The translations under genes were made by a program, and so were the position numbers. From JANNYA01 sp031422315 (GTDB lineage: Bacteria > Pseudomonadota > Gammaproteobacteria > Xanthomonadales > SZUA-5), in contig JANOQN010000064.1 in assembly GCA_031422315.1 (NCBI GenBank), positions 1 through 64,000 on the forward strand: a DNA stretch of 64,000 nt, read 5' to 3'. Position 1 is the first letter of the stretch. Every line of letters starts with the position of its first letter. The notes beneath the pieces are model-generated. The model searched no databases and was not told where the DNA came from. It saw only the letters and a list, made by a program, of their open reading frames with translations. Shown one piece after another: positions 48,548 to 56,827 of this stretch.

Positions 48548-49165
48548 ATGAATATCAGGTTTGTTGCACGCGGTTTCACGCTTATTGAGCTTATGATCAC
48601 GATTGCGATAGTCGCGATTCTGACGGCATTAGCATTACCTAGTTTTCAAAGCTTTATTCGGCGAAACGCGGTGGCATCAGAAGTAAATTTGCTTATTGGC
48701 TCACTTCAGACAGCACGAACATTAGCGCTCAGTGGTAGTTTTCAAGCAGGTGTTTGCCGAGCGGCGCTTGTAGCCGGCGTTCCCGAATGTGCCACCGCTG
48801 TAGGGCAGTACGATACAGGTCATGCGATTTTTACGATCAACCCATCCAAGCCTCCAGCGGTGCCTGGGCTTGTCACGGAGTTTAGGAGCTACGTTGAGCC
48901 ATCGATCAATCGCCCAGTTGAAATGCTGGCTTCGACGCCTGCCCAAATAAACGTGGTTTTTGACAGGTTGGGTAGGATTGCTAATACGGGCGTTACCGGC
49001 GGCGTTCAGTTCACTGCTTGCTACAAAGGAACTGCTACTGCAGCCAGTTCAACAGCAGTAGTTCCGGGCGTAAGTATCTTTGTTGCGCGGTCTGGTCGAA
49101 TCACCAGCGTCCCGATTGCGGCAGCCCAACCGTGTGTTCCAAATGACGCACGCGCTAGTTATTGA
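48548..49165 (+). CDS. fimT: GspH/FimT-family pseudopilin
   Basis: The ATG at 48548 begins MNIRFVARGFTLIELMITIA, an ideal prepilin signal. A longer frame from 48482 starts inside pilE and is rejected. The 205-aa product has the GspH-type region beyond the helix (ALPSFQSFIRRNAVASEVN) and cysteines at CRAALV, PECATA and FTACYK, one or two of which may pair. In Xanthomonadales a fimT-like gene often ends, or lies near, the minor-pilin operon. It may also be called fimU; the two are hard to tell apart by sequence alone. Confidence 0.78.
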   Translation: MNIRFVARGFTLIELMITIAIVAILTALALPSFQSFIRRNAVASEVNLLIGSLQTARTLALSGSFQAGVCRAALVAGVPECATAVGQYDTGHAIFTINPSKPPAVPGLVTEFRSYVEPSINRPVEMLASTPAQINVVFDRLGRIANTGVTGGVQFTACYKGTATAASSTAVVPGVSIFVARSGRITSVPIAAAQPCVPNDARASY

Positions 49166-49201
49166 AAAATGGGTCAAGCTGACGGTTGAGGGGACCGATA
49201 A

Positions 49202-49236
49202 AACTAAGCGCGTAGCTATGAGTTGCGTTCTTAGTT
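49202..49236. terminator. Possible bidirectional terminator between fimT and the AAA-nuclease gene
   Basis: A 7-bp stem (aactaag at 49202-49208, cttagtt at 49230-49236) with a loop of 21 bases lies between two convergent genes. The stem is AT-rich and the loop long, so function is uncertain. Confidence 0.3.
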
Positions 49237-49271
49237 AAAAGTTGATTCGACCAGTAAGCTTATTCCGCAAC

Positions 49272-50888
49272 CTACCCCCGCATCACCGTAATCACCCGCC
49301 CACTCTCAGTTTTCGCGTGGCTTACTTGCATGCGCGCTTCCCACTCAGCCGGTTCTGCGCGCTGATCGAAAATCACTAAAAAACCATCCGGCAGATTCAA
49401 CCGATTTAGATAGCGCTCGATCTGCACAAGGCCGTCTTTTTCTGGGTTTGCGCGATTCTCACGCCAGACTTTAACTTCTACTGCCATGCGCACGCTGTCA
49501 TGCACGACCAGCAAATCCATGCGGCCGGAGCCAGCGGCGTATTCGCGTTCAATTCGGCCGGCGCCATTCACAACCCGCTGCAAGTACGCCATAAGTACCA
49601 GTGTCGGCGCGGCTTCGTGGTAGGCAATGGTTTTCATCATCGCCTCACCGTGTTCGCGCCAAAACGCGAAAAAGTTCGCCATGAATCGCTGCGGATTCAT
49701 TTTACCGTCCGCGCCTTTCCAGGTGGTTTGGATCATTTCCGGATGCAAGCTATCAGCTGCGTTATCAGCTAATACTCTGGGCATTATTTCAGCATAGATC
49801 GCGTTGGCAGGCCGCAGGCCTTCAGCGTCTTGGCGAATCAAGCCTAGATCAAACAGATACTGCCGATCGGTGCTTTTAAAATCTAGGATTTGGCCGGTTA
49901 GCATGGGCTCAATCACCGAACGCACACGCGGCTCTTTGAGCTTGTCGCTTAGCTGGTCAAGGTGCGAATCATTACGCAAGATCAGTGCTTCGCGTGCGGC
50001 GCGCATTTTGGTTTCATCAATGATGACGGATCGATCGGTATTCTCTGGTGTTTTCCAAACCGCTTGCTCCGCGAGTGCGTTAACCAACCAAGGCTGACCC
50101 TGCGTAGCTATCCAAGCCACTTCGAGCGCTTCTGGGGTAAATGCTTGCCCGGTTGCGTCGGTGTGTTGCTGATAAAGCGCAGTCATTTCATCTCGGCTAA
50201 AATCCCCCAAGCGCAGCGACTCGGCTTTGATATTGAAGGCGCTGCCGCCGGTGATGATTTCACCGTTGCTCATCGTCATGCGGTAATCGCGTACGTCGCG
50301 TACGCCGCACAGCACGATGGATTGCGGGAAGTGTTTGGGGCGGTCTTGATAGCCTGAGCGAATTTGTCGCAGCAAACTGATCAGCGGCGTACCGATGAGC
50401 GCATCTACTTCATCCAGGAACAGCACCAGCGGGCGACTTGCTGATTGCGCGAGCACGCGCAAAGCCACTGAAAGTGAATCCAGCGCGCCCTGTTCCGAAT
50501 AAAGCTTGGCAAATTTTGCCGCAAGACCTTCGATGCCGAGCGATACCTCAGCGCCATTGGCAAGTTTCGAAAGTATCGCGCGAACCGCCTCGCCCACATC
50601 ATAATTTGCTGCCTGCGCGCCTTCAATGTTGGCATAAAGCGCGCAGTAGTCATTCCCGGCATTGAGATAGTCTCTCAGCGCAAGCAAACACGTTGTTTTG
50701 CCGGTTTGGCGCGGTGCGTGCAACACAAAAAAACGTTGCTGATCGATCAAATCGACAATAGCATCACTGCCTATCCGAACTAGCGGATCTAGCCCATAGT
50801 GAATCTTCGATACATTCGGGCCAGCGGTATTGAAGTGTTTTTCGCGCGTCCGAATACTGGGTTTTTCAGGCATTGATTGCATTTCCAT
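49272..50888 (-). CDS. AAA-family ATPase with C-terminal PD-(D/E)XK nuclease-like domain
   Basis: The ATG at 50888 is chosen since AAGGAG lies upstream; a longer frame exists. The 538-aa protein has Walker A HAPRQTGKTT (K64) and Walker B LVLFLDEVD (D159-E160). A winged-helix-like region follows, then a C-terminal nuclease motif (RMDLLVVHDSVRMAVEVKVW, with D and E-x-K). This matches the AAA-ATPase proteins that carry a PD-(D/E)XK tail. The function is unknown; many resemble mobile or defence-linked genes. A degraded partial copy lies directly upstream at 51.05-51.46 kb. Confidence 0.85.
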   Translation of the reverse strand: MEMQSMPEKPSIRTREKHFNTAGPNVSKIHYGLDPLVRIGSDAIVDLIDQQRFFVLHAPRQTGKTTCLLALRDYLNAGNDYCALYANIEGAQAANYDVGEAVRAILSKLANGAEVSLGIEGLAAKFAKLYSEQGALDSLSVALRVLAQSASRPLVLFLDEVDALIGTPLISLLRQIRSGYQDRPKHFPQSIVLCGVRDVRDYRMTMSNGEIITGGSAFNIKAESLRLGDFSRDEMTALYQQHTDATGQAFTPEALEVAWIATQGQPWLVNALAEQAVWKTPENTDRSVIIDETKMRAAREALILRNDSHLDQLSDKLKEPRVRSVIEPMLTGQILDFKSTDRQYLFDLGLIRQDAEGLRPANAIYAEIMPRVLADNAADSLHPEMIQTTWKGADGKMNPQRFMANFFAFWREHGEAMMKTIAYHEAAPTLVLMAYLQRVVNGAGRIEREYAAGSGRMDLLVVHDSVRMAVEVKVWRENRANPEKDGLVQIERYLNRLNLPDGFLVIFDQRAEPAEWEARMQVSHAKTESGRVITVMRG

Positions 50889-51052
50889 CGATTCTCCTTT
50901 TTGGATCACCTTTGCGTATGGCTCGCGGTGATATTGCCGCATTCGATATTTGGCTTGCCGCAAGCCCAGCTGTGGCGCCGGAAGCGAGTGGCGAATTATA
51001 GGTTTGCAAGTCGCTAAATTGCTGGGTTTTCTTTGGCGACCTCCAGTCACTA

Positions 51053-51455
51053 CCCCCGCGTCAACGTAATCATCAACCCACTTTCAATCTTAACCTGGCT
51101 TGTTTGCATGCGCGCTTCCCACTCAGTGGGTTCTGCGCGCTGGTCAAAGATCACCAAGAATCCATTTGGTAAATCGAGTCGATTTAGATAGCGCTCGATC
51201 TGCACTAGGTCGTCTTTTTCTGGATTCGGGATGCAAGCTATCAGCTGCAGCGTAAATGCCATTGACAGACCTTAAGCCGTCGCTGCCTTGACGAATCAAT
51301 CCAAGATCAAATAGATATAGATATTGTCTGTCAGTGCTCGTTGAATCAAAAAGCTGGCCGGTCAACATGGGCTCAATCACCGCTCTCACGCGCGGTTCTT
51401 TTAATTTGTCGCTTAGCTGGTCAAGGTGCGAATCGCACTCAAACCTGTCACGCAC
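51053..51455 (-). pseudogene. Decayed partial copy of the AAA-nuclease gene
   Basis: Two short frames match separate parts of the neighbouring AAA-nuclease protein. One has SHLDQLSDKLKEPRVRAVIE ... YLFDLGLIRQ, the winged-helix part. The other has DLVQIERYLNRLDLPNGFLV, the tail. The stretch between them, including the nuclease catalytic D and E-x-K, is missing, and so is everything before the winged-helix part. A 6-base duplication (tatagatatagatat near 51310-51325) has made YLYLFD from YLFD. It is a tandem duplication in decay. Confidence 0.85.
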
Positions 51456-51614
51456 CTGTGCGCATGCTCCTCGAGTGAAAAAACCGTTTTGTAGCTGAAT
51501 TACTTATTGGGTGCGCGCTCTAGCAATTTTTTGCCTGAGCCGACGCACTTTGGCTGGTCTGTTTTAGCGTTGATGCGCTAAGCTCGGGCAACTTTGATTG
51601 ATCTGGTTACGGGT

Positions 51615-52313
51615 ATGGCTAGCGCGCCGGTTTTATGTATAGACGGCCCAAGTGGCTCAGGTAAAGGCACGATCAGCCGCGCTGTGGCGCGCACTTTAGG
51701 CTGGCATTTTTTGGACTCGGGCGCGCTTTATCGCGTTTTGGGGTTGGCGGCGGTGCAGCAAAATCTCGATTTGAGCGATGAAATCGCGCTCGAAGCGCTC
51801 GCAACTGATGCGCATATCCGCTTTTTTGAGCGCGAAATTGACGATCCTCGAGTTTTGTTAAACGATGTTGACGTCACTGAAGTTATTCGAACTGAAGCAG
51901 TTGCTGCCGCCGCCAGTCGAGTATCCGTGTTTGCCAAAGTGCGCGCAGCACTTTTGCAAAAGCAACGTGATCTTTGCCAGCCGCCCGGATTGGTGGCGGA
52001 TGGCCGCGATATGGGCACGGTGGTGTTTCCACAGGCCGGTTTGAAGATTTTTCTTGAAGCAAGCGTAAACGAGCGCGCCCAGCGCCGCTATAAGCAGTTG
52101 TTACACAACGGAAATCCGGCTAGTCTGACCGACCTTCTGCAAGATTTGGCAGATCGCGATTTCAGGGATCGAACGCGCGCCGTAGCACCGTTAAAACCGG
52201 CAGATGACGCCATAGTGATTGATTCGACGCATATGTCGATTGAATCGGTGTTTTCTGCGGTGTTGGCTTACGCCAAACAGCGCGGATTTGTGCCAGAGCC
52301 TGATACCGCGTAA
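51615..52313 (+). CDS. cmk: Cytidylate kinase
   Basis: Cmk phosphorylates CMP and dCMP. The ATG at 51615 is chosen because the protein then begins MASAPVLCIDGPSGSGKGT. The 232-aa length is typical. The P-loop is GPSGSGKGT (11-19), with FLDSGALYR in the CMP-binding NMP region and DGRDMGTVVFP further on. It heads cmk-rpsA-ihfB-lapA-lapB. No strong Shine-Dalgarno is seen. Confidence 0.96.
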   Translation: MASAPVLCIDGPSGSGKGTISRAVARTLGWHFLDSGALYRVLGLAAVQQNLDLSDEIALEALATDAHIRFFEREIDDPRVLLNDVDVTEVIRTEAVAAAASRVSVFAKVRAALLQKQRDLCQPPGLVADGRDMGTVVFPQAGLKIFLEASVNERAQRRYKQLLHNGNPASLTDLLQDLADRDFRDRTRAVAPLKPADDAIVIDSTHMSIESVFSAVLAYAKQRGFVPEPDTA

Positions 52314-52334
52314 GCCCAAATTGCCGAAGGCCGC

Positions 52335-52349
52335 CGGTGCATTGCACCG
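52335..52349 (+). promoter_or_regulatory. Small hairpin in the rpsA leader
   Basis: A 6-bp stem (cggtgc / gcaccg) with loop att lies 63 bases before the rpsA ATG. The region before the ATG (ctcctggataccctaatg) has no Shine-Dalgarno. In E. coli rpsA the leader also has hairpins and a weak ribosome site, and S1 represses its own synthesis; the same is inferred here. Confidence 0.45.
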
Positions 52350-52412
52350 ATCTCTCAACCTAACCCGCGTGTTTTGCGCCTAATTGCGCAGAATGCACTC
52401 CTGGATACCCTA

Positions 52413-54074
52413 ATGTCTGAAAATTTTGCTGAACTGTTTGAAGAATACGAGCGCGTAAGTAACCTTAAAGTAGGCGCCATCATTACCGGCGTCGTGGTTG
52501 CGATTCGCAACGACACCATCGTCATCAATGCAGGCTTAAAAAGCGAAGCGGTGCTTCCAATTGAGCACTTCCGTGATGCAAGCGGCCAGCTTGAAGTTAA
52601 AGTCGGCGATGAAGTCAAGGTTGCACTCGAATCTTTAGAAGACGGCACCGGCGAAACCAAACTCAGCCGTGAAAAAGCCAAGCGCGCCCTGGTCTGGGAT
52701 GAGCTCGAAGGCATTCTCAATTCCGCTGGCAGCGTCATGGGTATCATTAGCGGCAAAGTCAAAGGCGGCTTTACGGTTGATATCAAAGATGTGCGCGCGT
52801 TCCTGCCCGGCTCGCTCGTGGATGTGCGCCCGGTGCGCGATCCGGTCTTCATTGAAGGCAAAGAAATTGAATTTAAAATCATCAAGCTGGATCGCAAGCG
52901 TAATAACGTCGTCGTAAGCCGACGCGCTGTGGTTGAAGGCGAATTCTCAGTTGAGCGCGAACAGCTGGTCGAAAAGCTGCAAGAAGGCGCGATCATGAAA
53001 GGCACGGTGAAGAACCTGACCGATTACGGCGCATTCGTCGACTTGGGCGGCATCGATGGCTTGCTGCACATTACCGACATGGCATGGAAGCGCGTTCGGC
53101 ATCCTTCCGAAGTGGTCAATGTGGGCGACGAACTCGAAGTTCGCGTATTGCGCTTTGATAAAGATCGCAATCGCGTCAGCCTGGGCCTCAAGCAAATGGG
53201 TGAAGATCCCTGGGTCAACATCGCGCGCCGCTACCCAGCAACCACGCGCTCGATGGGCAAAGTCAGCAATGTAACCGAGTACGGCTGCTTTGTTGAATTA
53301 GAAGCCGGCGTTGAAGGTTTGGTACACGTATCCGAAATGGATTGGACCAATAAAAACGTCAACCCAAGCAAAGTCGTGCAGATCGGCGACGAAGTTGAAG
53401 TTGTGGTGTTGGACATTGACGAAGAGCGACGCCGTATCTCGCTCGGCATGAAGCAGTGCATGTCGAATCCGTGGGAAGCGTTCTCGGAAACCTTCAAGAA
53501 GGGCGATAAAGTGTCCGGCACGATTAAGTCGATCACCGATTTCGGTATCTTCATTGGTTTGGACGGTGGAATCGACGGCTTGGTGCATTTGTCCGATATT
53601 TCGTGGGCAGCGCCGGGCGAAGATTTGGTTCGCAATTACAAGAAAGGCGACAAGATGGAAGCGGTGGTGTTGGCCGTCGATCCAGAACGCGAGCGCATTT
53701 CATTAGGCCTGAAGCAAATGGAGCAAGACCCATTTAGCTCCTACCTTGCGATGAATCCAAAAGGTTCGATGGTGACCGGCAAAGTGCGCGAAGTTGACGC
53801 ACGCGGCGCAACCATCGAATTAGGTGAGGGCATTGAAGGTTATTTGCGCGCTTCCGACATCGCCAAAGAGCGCATTGATGACGCCACGCTGCACCTGAAA
53901 GTAGGCCAAGACGTAGAAGCGAAGTTCATTGGTATGGATCGCAAAGGCCGCGTGTTGCAGCTGTCGATCCGCGCTAAAGACGAAGCCGACATGGCAGAAG
54001 TGCTCGACGAATATCAATCCGCCGCTGGCAGCACTAAGCTCGGCGCGCTGATGAAAGATTCGTTTAAGCGCTAA
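52413..54074 (+). CDS. rpsA: 30S ribosomal protein S1
   Basis: Protein S1 brings mRNA to the small ribosomal subunit. The ATG at 52413 gives the usual start, MSENFAELFEEY; a longer frame would begin upstream at 52374. The 553-aa product has six S1 (OB-fold) repeats. Recurring signatures such as TDYGAFVDLGGIDGLLHITD and GMKQ/GLKQ close each unit. It is the second gene of the cmk block; the leader has no good ribosome site and a small hairpin. Confidence 0.97.
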   Translation: MSENFAELFEEYERVSNLKVGAIITGVVVAIRNDTIVINAGLKSEAVLPIEHFRDASGQLEVKVGDEVKVALESLEDGTGETKLSREKAKRALVWDELEGILNSAGSVMGIISGKVKGGFTVDIKDVRAFLPGSLVDVRPVRDPVFIEGKEIEFKIIKLDRKRNNVVVSRRAVVEGEFSVEREQLVEKLQEGAIMKGTVKNLTDYGAFVDLGGIDGLLHITDMAWKRVRHPSEVVNVGDELEVRVLRFDKDRNRVSLGLKQMGEDPWVNIARRYPATTRSMGKVSNVTEYGCFVELEAGVEGLVHVSEMDWTNKNVNPSKVVQIGDEVEVVVLDIDEERRRISLGMKQCMSNPWEAFSETFKKGDKVSGTIKSITDFGIFIGLDGGIDGLVHLSDISWAAPGEDLVRNYKKGDKMEAVVLAVDPERERISLGLKQMEQDPFSSYLAMNPKGSMVTGKVREVDARGATIELGEGIEGYLRASDIAKERIDDATLHLKVGQDVEAKFIGMDRKGRVLQLSIRAKDEADMAEVLDEYQSAAGSTKLGALMKDSFKR

Positions 54075-54145
54075 TTCCACGTCGCTAATCCACGTCTGGC
54101 ACTCTGATTTTGCTAATCTAGCGAGCAACGCTAATCACCCAGAAT

Positions 54146-54202
54146 CAGAGCGCTGCTCTGGCCCTTTGAATACGCTCAGCGCGCATAATTTGCGCGCTGA
54201 GC
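54146..54202 (+). promoter_or_regulatory. Two hairpins between rpsA and ihfB
   Basis: The first stem is cagagc / gctctg (54146-54151, 54155-54160) with a 3-base loop. The second is a perfect 12-bp stem, gctcagcgcgca (54174-54185) and tgcgcgctgagc (54191-54202), with loop taatt, ending 19 bases before the ihfB ATG. Only cttta follows, so it is not a strong terminator. It could reduce readthrough from rpsA or protect an RNA end. Confidence 0.5.
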
Positions 54203-54221
54203 CTTTAAGAACGACTCCGCC

Positions 54222-54554
54222 ATGACGAAATCCGAACTAATCGCGACGTTGATCGGTAAACAACAACATCTTGGCAGCATGGATGTTGAGCTTGCGGTCA
54301 AGTCGATTTTGGACCAGCTAAGTGGTGCGCTTGAAGACGGCGGCCGCATTGAAATACGCGGTTTCGGCAGCTTCTCGATCTCATTTAGGCCGCCGCGGTT
54401 GGGTAGAAATCCAAAAACCGGCGCTGCGGTGTCCTTAGAAGGCAAAAGTGTGCCGCACTTCAAACCTGGCAAAGAATTACGCGATCGCGTCAATGCGAGC
54501 GCCGCAACAACGCCTATTTCGGCTGTACAGAGCGCCGACGAAGGAAGCGACTAG
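54222..54554 (+). CDS. ihfB: Integration host factor subunit beta
   Basis: This DNA-bending histone-like protein forms the IHF heterodimer with IhfA. The 110-aa sequence has MTKSELIATL, the beta-arm GFGSF-x-x-x-RPPR and the tip motif LGRNPKTG, including the proline that intercalates DNA. The tail of about 15 residues is longer than in E. coli. The lapA start overlaps its last base. Confidence 0.96.
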   Translation: MTKSELIATLIGKQQHLGSMDVELAVKSILDQLSGALEDGGRIEIRGFGSFSISFRPPRLGRNPKTGAAVSLEGKSVPHFKPGKELRDRVNASAATTPISAVQSADEGSD

Positions 54555-54805
54555 TGTTGCAATGGCTCTCGCGCGGGCTTTTGATCGTGGTTTCGCTGCT
54601 CGCAATTGCGTTTGGCGCGCTCAACGGCAGCTTCGTTGAGCTTGATTTGTTGATCGCCCAGTGGCGTTTGCCGCTTGGCGTTGCGCTACTCGGATTCTTG
54701 GTGCTCGGCGTACTGATAGGCGCATCGGCGCTGTATTTGGTCAGCGTGTTTCCACTTAAGCGTGAGTTGGCAAACCTCAAGCGACGCGCACAAACCCCAA
54801 GCTGA
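54554..54805 (+). CDS. lapA: LapA-domain inner membrane protein
   Basis: The 83-aa protein has two membrane segments (about 5-25 and 42-65) and a charged tail, as in LapA/YciS (DUF1049). It starts with GTG, overlapping the final base of ihfB. LapA works with LapB in LPS assembly control. Confidence 0.88.
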   Translation: MLQWLSRGLLIVVSLLAIAFGALNGSFVELDLLIAQWRLPLGVALLGFLVLGVLIGASALYLVSVFPLKRELANLKRRAQTPS

Positions 54806-54810
54806 ACTAG

Positions 54811-55995
54811 GTGGACTGGGCACTTACGCTGTTATTGCTGCCAGTCGCTTACTACAGCGGCTATCGCTTTGGCGTTAAAGACGGCCGCGAATTGGACGGC
54901 ACCGCCAATACACCCGGTCAATCCCAGCAATCTGCGCATTATTTAGACGGGTTGAACTACTTGCTCAATGAAGAGCAAGACAAAGCGATCGCGCTGTTAG
55001 AGCAGCTACCCGACGAGCAAACCGAGCGCTTTGAAACGCAGCTTGCGCTCGGCAATTTGTTTCGCCGCCGTGGCGAGCTAGAACGCGCCATTCGCTTACA
55101 CCAAAATCTGTCAACCCGGCCTTTGCTTAGCACCGATCAGCGTGCGCTCGCGCTTTCGGAACTAGGCGAAGATTTTATGCGGGCCGGCCTGTTAGATCGC
55201 GCGGAATCGCTTTATTTGGAGCTGATTGATATCGATCGCCCGACGCCGCGCACCTTGCGCGCTTTGATGAGCATTTACGAGCAAGAGCGTGATTGGGCAA
55301 AAGCTGCCAATGCTGCGGAAAAACTCGTCAAAACCGGTGATCTTGATGCCAGCCGCCAGCTGGCGCACTACCACTGCGAATCCGCCTGCGCCGCGCTCAA
55401 AATAGACGACATTAAAGCCGCCGCTGCTGAACTCGCCAAGGCTGAAAAAGCCAATCCAAACGCATTACGCAATCAGCTGCTTAGCGCTGCGCTGGCTTTA
55501 AAAGCTGTGCCGCCGGATGTTGCCGCCGCTGCGCAATATTTGAAAAACACCGTGGATAGCAACGCGCTTTTTGTTACCGAAGCGCTGCCTCTGCTGCGAC
55601 AATTGGCAAGCGCTGAAAGCAAGGCAAATCCAGATAGACCACAAGCAAAATCACTGCTGCACTATTTCCAAAGCATCGAAAAAGGCAATGAAGCCACGCT
55701 CGAAAGCGCCCAGCTACTTCAAATTGAATCAGGCACTGCAGCGGCCCAAGAATTTCTAACAGCAAAGCTACGCGAAAAGCCCCAACTAAGATTGCTCGCC
55801 GCTTGGTTAGCGCTACAAGAGCAAGCTAGCGCACCCGATGAATCACTGAACTGGACTGCAAAAGCTATCGGTAGCGCGCTAGGCCCAGGTTTAACGCACC
55901 GCTGCGGTCACTGCGGCTTTGGTACGACTCAGCTGCACTGGCAGTGCCCCAGCTGTAGAAGCTGGGATACCTGTAAGCCGTTGGTTAGGGTTTAG
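54811..55995 (+). CDS. lapB: LPS assembly protein LapB
   Basis: LapB (YciM) sits in the inner membrane and, with FtsH, governs LpxC turnover and thus LPS level. The 394-aa protein starts with GTG and has an N-terminal membrane anchor (WALTLLLLPVAYYSGYRFG). About nine TPR-like repeats span residues 45-355. A C-terminal rubredoxin-like metal site has CGHCGFGTTQLHWQCPSC (two C-x-x-C pairs). It closes the cmk block. Confidence 0.95.
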   Translation: MDWALTLLLLPVAYYSGYRFGVKDGRELDGTANTPGQSQQSAHYLDGLNYLLNEEQDKAIALLEQLPDEQTERFETQLALGNLFRRRGELERAIRLHQNLSTRPLLSTDQRALALSELGEDFMRAGLLDRAESLYLELIDIDRPTPRTLRALMSIYEQERDWAKAANAAEKLVKTGDLDASRQLAHYHCESACAALKIDDIKAAAAELAKAEKANPNALRNQLLSAALALKAVPPDVAAAAQYLKNTVDSNALFVTEALPLLRQLASAESKANPDRPQAKSLLHYFQSIEKGNEATLESAQLLQIESGTAAAQEFLTAKLREKPQLRLLAAWLALQEQASAPDESLNWTAKAIGSALGPGLTHRCGHCGFGTTQLHWQCPSCRSWDTCKPLVRV

Positions 55996-56013
55996 TGACC
56001 CATTGAAAATTCT

Positions 56014-56427
56014 TTACTTAACCACCGAAACTGCGAAATTAGGATGTTCCGGGTTAACGATAAGCCGCTGGGTTCTGGGGTCAACCATGACGTCCATGGC
56101 TTCCATGGGAATGCAGCCGAGCAAGGCTTCGTCACCCAACACCAGCGCCTCAGTGGTGTACCAGCGGTTTTCAAACTCAATGGTGATTGGCGCGATTACC
56201 GGCACGCTTTTTACGCTGCCATCGGCGAGCGTAACGACGCGATGCCGCACTTCGGTCACATCAAAGCCAAGCTGCGTTGCTACGTTTTGCGGCACGCACA
56301 TAAATAGCGCACCGGCATCGACGAGCGCGCGTACCGACACGCTTAGCGTGCTAGCAGCGGCGAGCCGATTTGCCGCGCGAATATCGGACTCGCGCGTTAG
56401 ACACAAGTTTGCATAAGTTAAGCCCAT
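56014..56427 (-). CDS. Retropepsin-like aspartic protease with DAG in place of DTG
   Basis: With the start MGLTYANLCL at 56427 the product is 137 aa, typical for bacterial 'clan AA aspartic protease' (retropepsin-like) genes. These act as dimers, each giving one D-(T/S)-G. Here the loop reads ALVDAGALFMC (D37-A38-G39), with A where T or S normally stabilises the active site. The flap region and the family C-terminal LLGCIPMEAMDVMVD are intact. Activity may therefore be weakened. The gene is convergent with lapB, stands alone, and may be one of a two-gene module whose partner is absent. Confidence 0.8.
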   Translation of the reverse strand: MGLTYANLCLTRESDIRAANRLAAASTLSVSVRALVDAGALFMCVPQNVATQLGFDVTEVRHRVVTLADGSVKSVPVIAPITIEFENRWYTTEALVLGDEALLGCIPMEAMDVMVDPRTQRLIVNPEHPNFAVSVVK

Positions 56428-56442
56428 AATCGCATCACCCAA

Positions 56443-56827
56443 TTAGCGGATAAATAAATGAAAGTTCGAGCTCCAGTGTCGAACCTGATCATAAAATACC
56501 GCAAAACCAGCGAGCTTTGCATTGATTGCGATTATGACTTTGAAAAAGCAACTGAAACTACAAAGAGTAGGATGTGCAAAGGAGACTCAGCCCGCTGACA
56601 CTCATGAGTGCAAAAGTGACCGTGGAATTCCTATCTTTAGGTCTTTGTGGTCCGCGCGCGCAGTCAAGGCCTACATGGTGTCGGTGTTCCAGGGTGCCAA
56701 TTCGGAAATGTCCGGACAACTGGAGAAGGCGCTATTTATGGCTGTGTGAAGTGACAGGCAAAAGGAAGGCCTTCAACACATTCGGTGTGGAGTATCGTTA
56801 ACGATGTAAGCGCTCAACCAACAGCCC
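56443..56827. other. Intergenic region without recognised content
   Basis: This 385-base gap holds small reading frames of no recognisable similarity. I see no tRNA, clear promoter or repeat. The small frame at 56522-56749 has no family features. Confidence 0.3.

Noticed and set aside
56522..56749. 75-aa plus-strand frame in the gap before the DUF1501 gene
   Set aside because: No recognisable motif, no ribosome site and no coding-like composition; thought of as a decayed transposase but no support seen.
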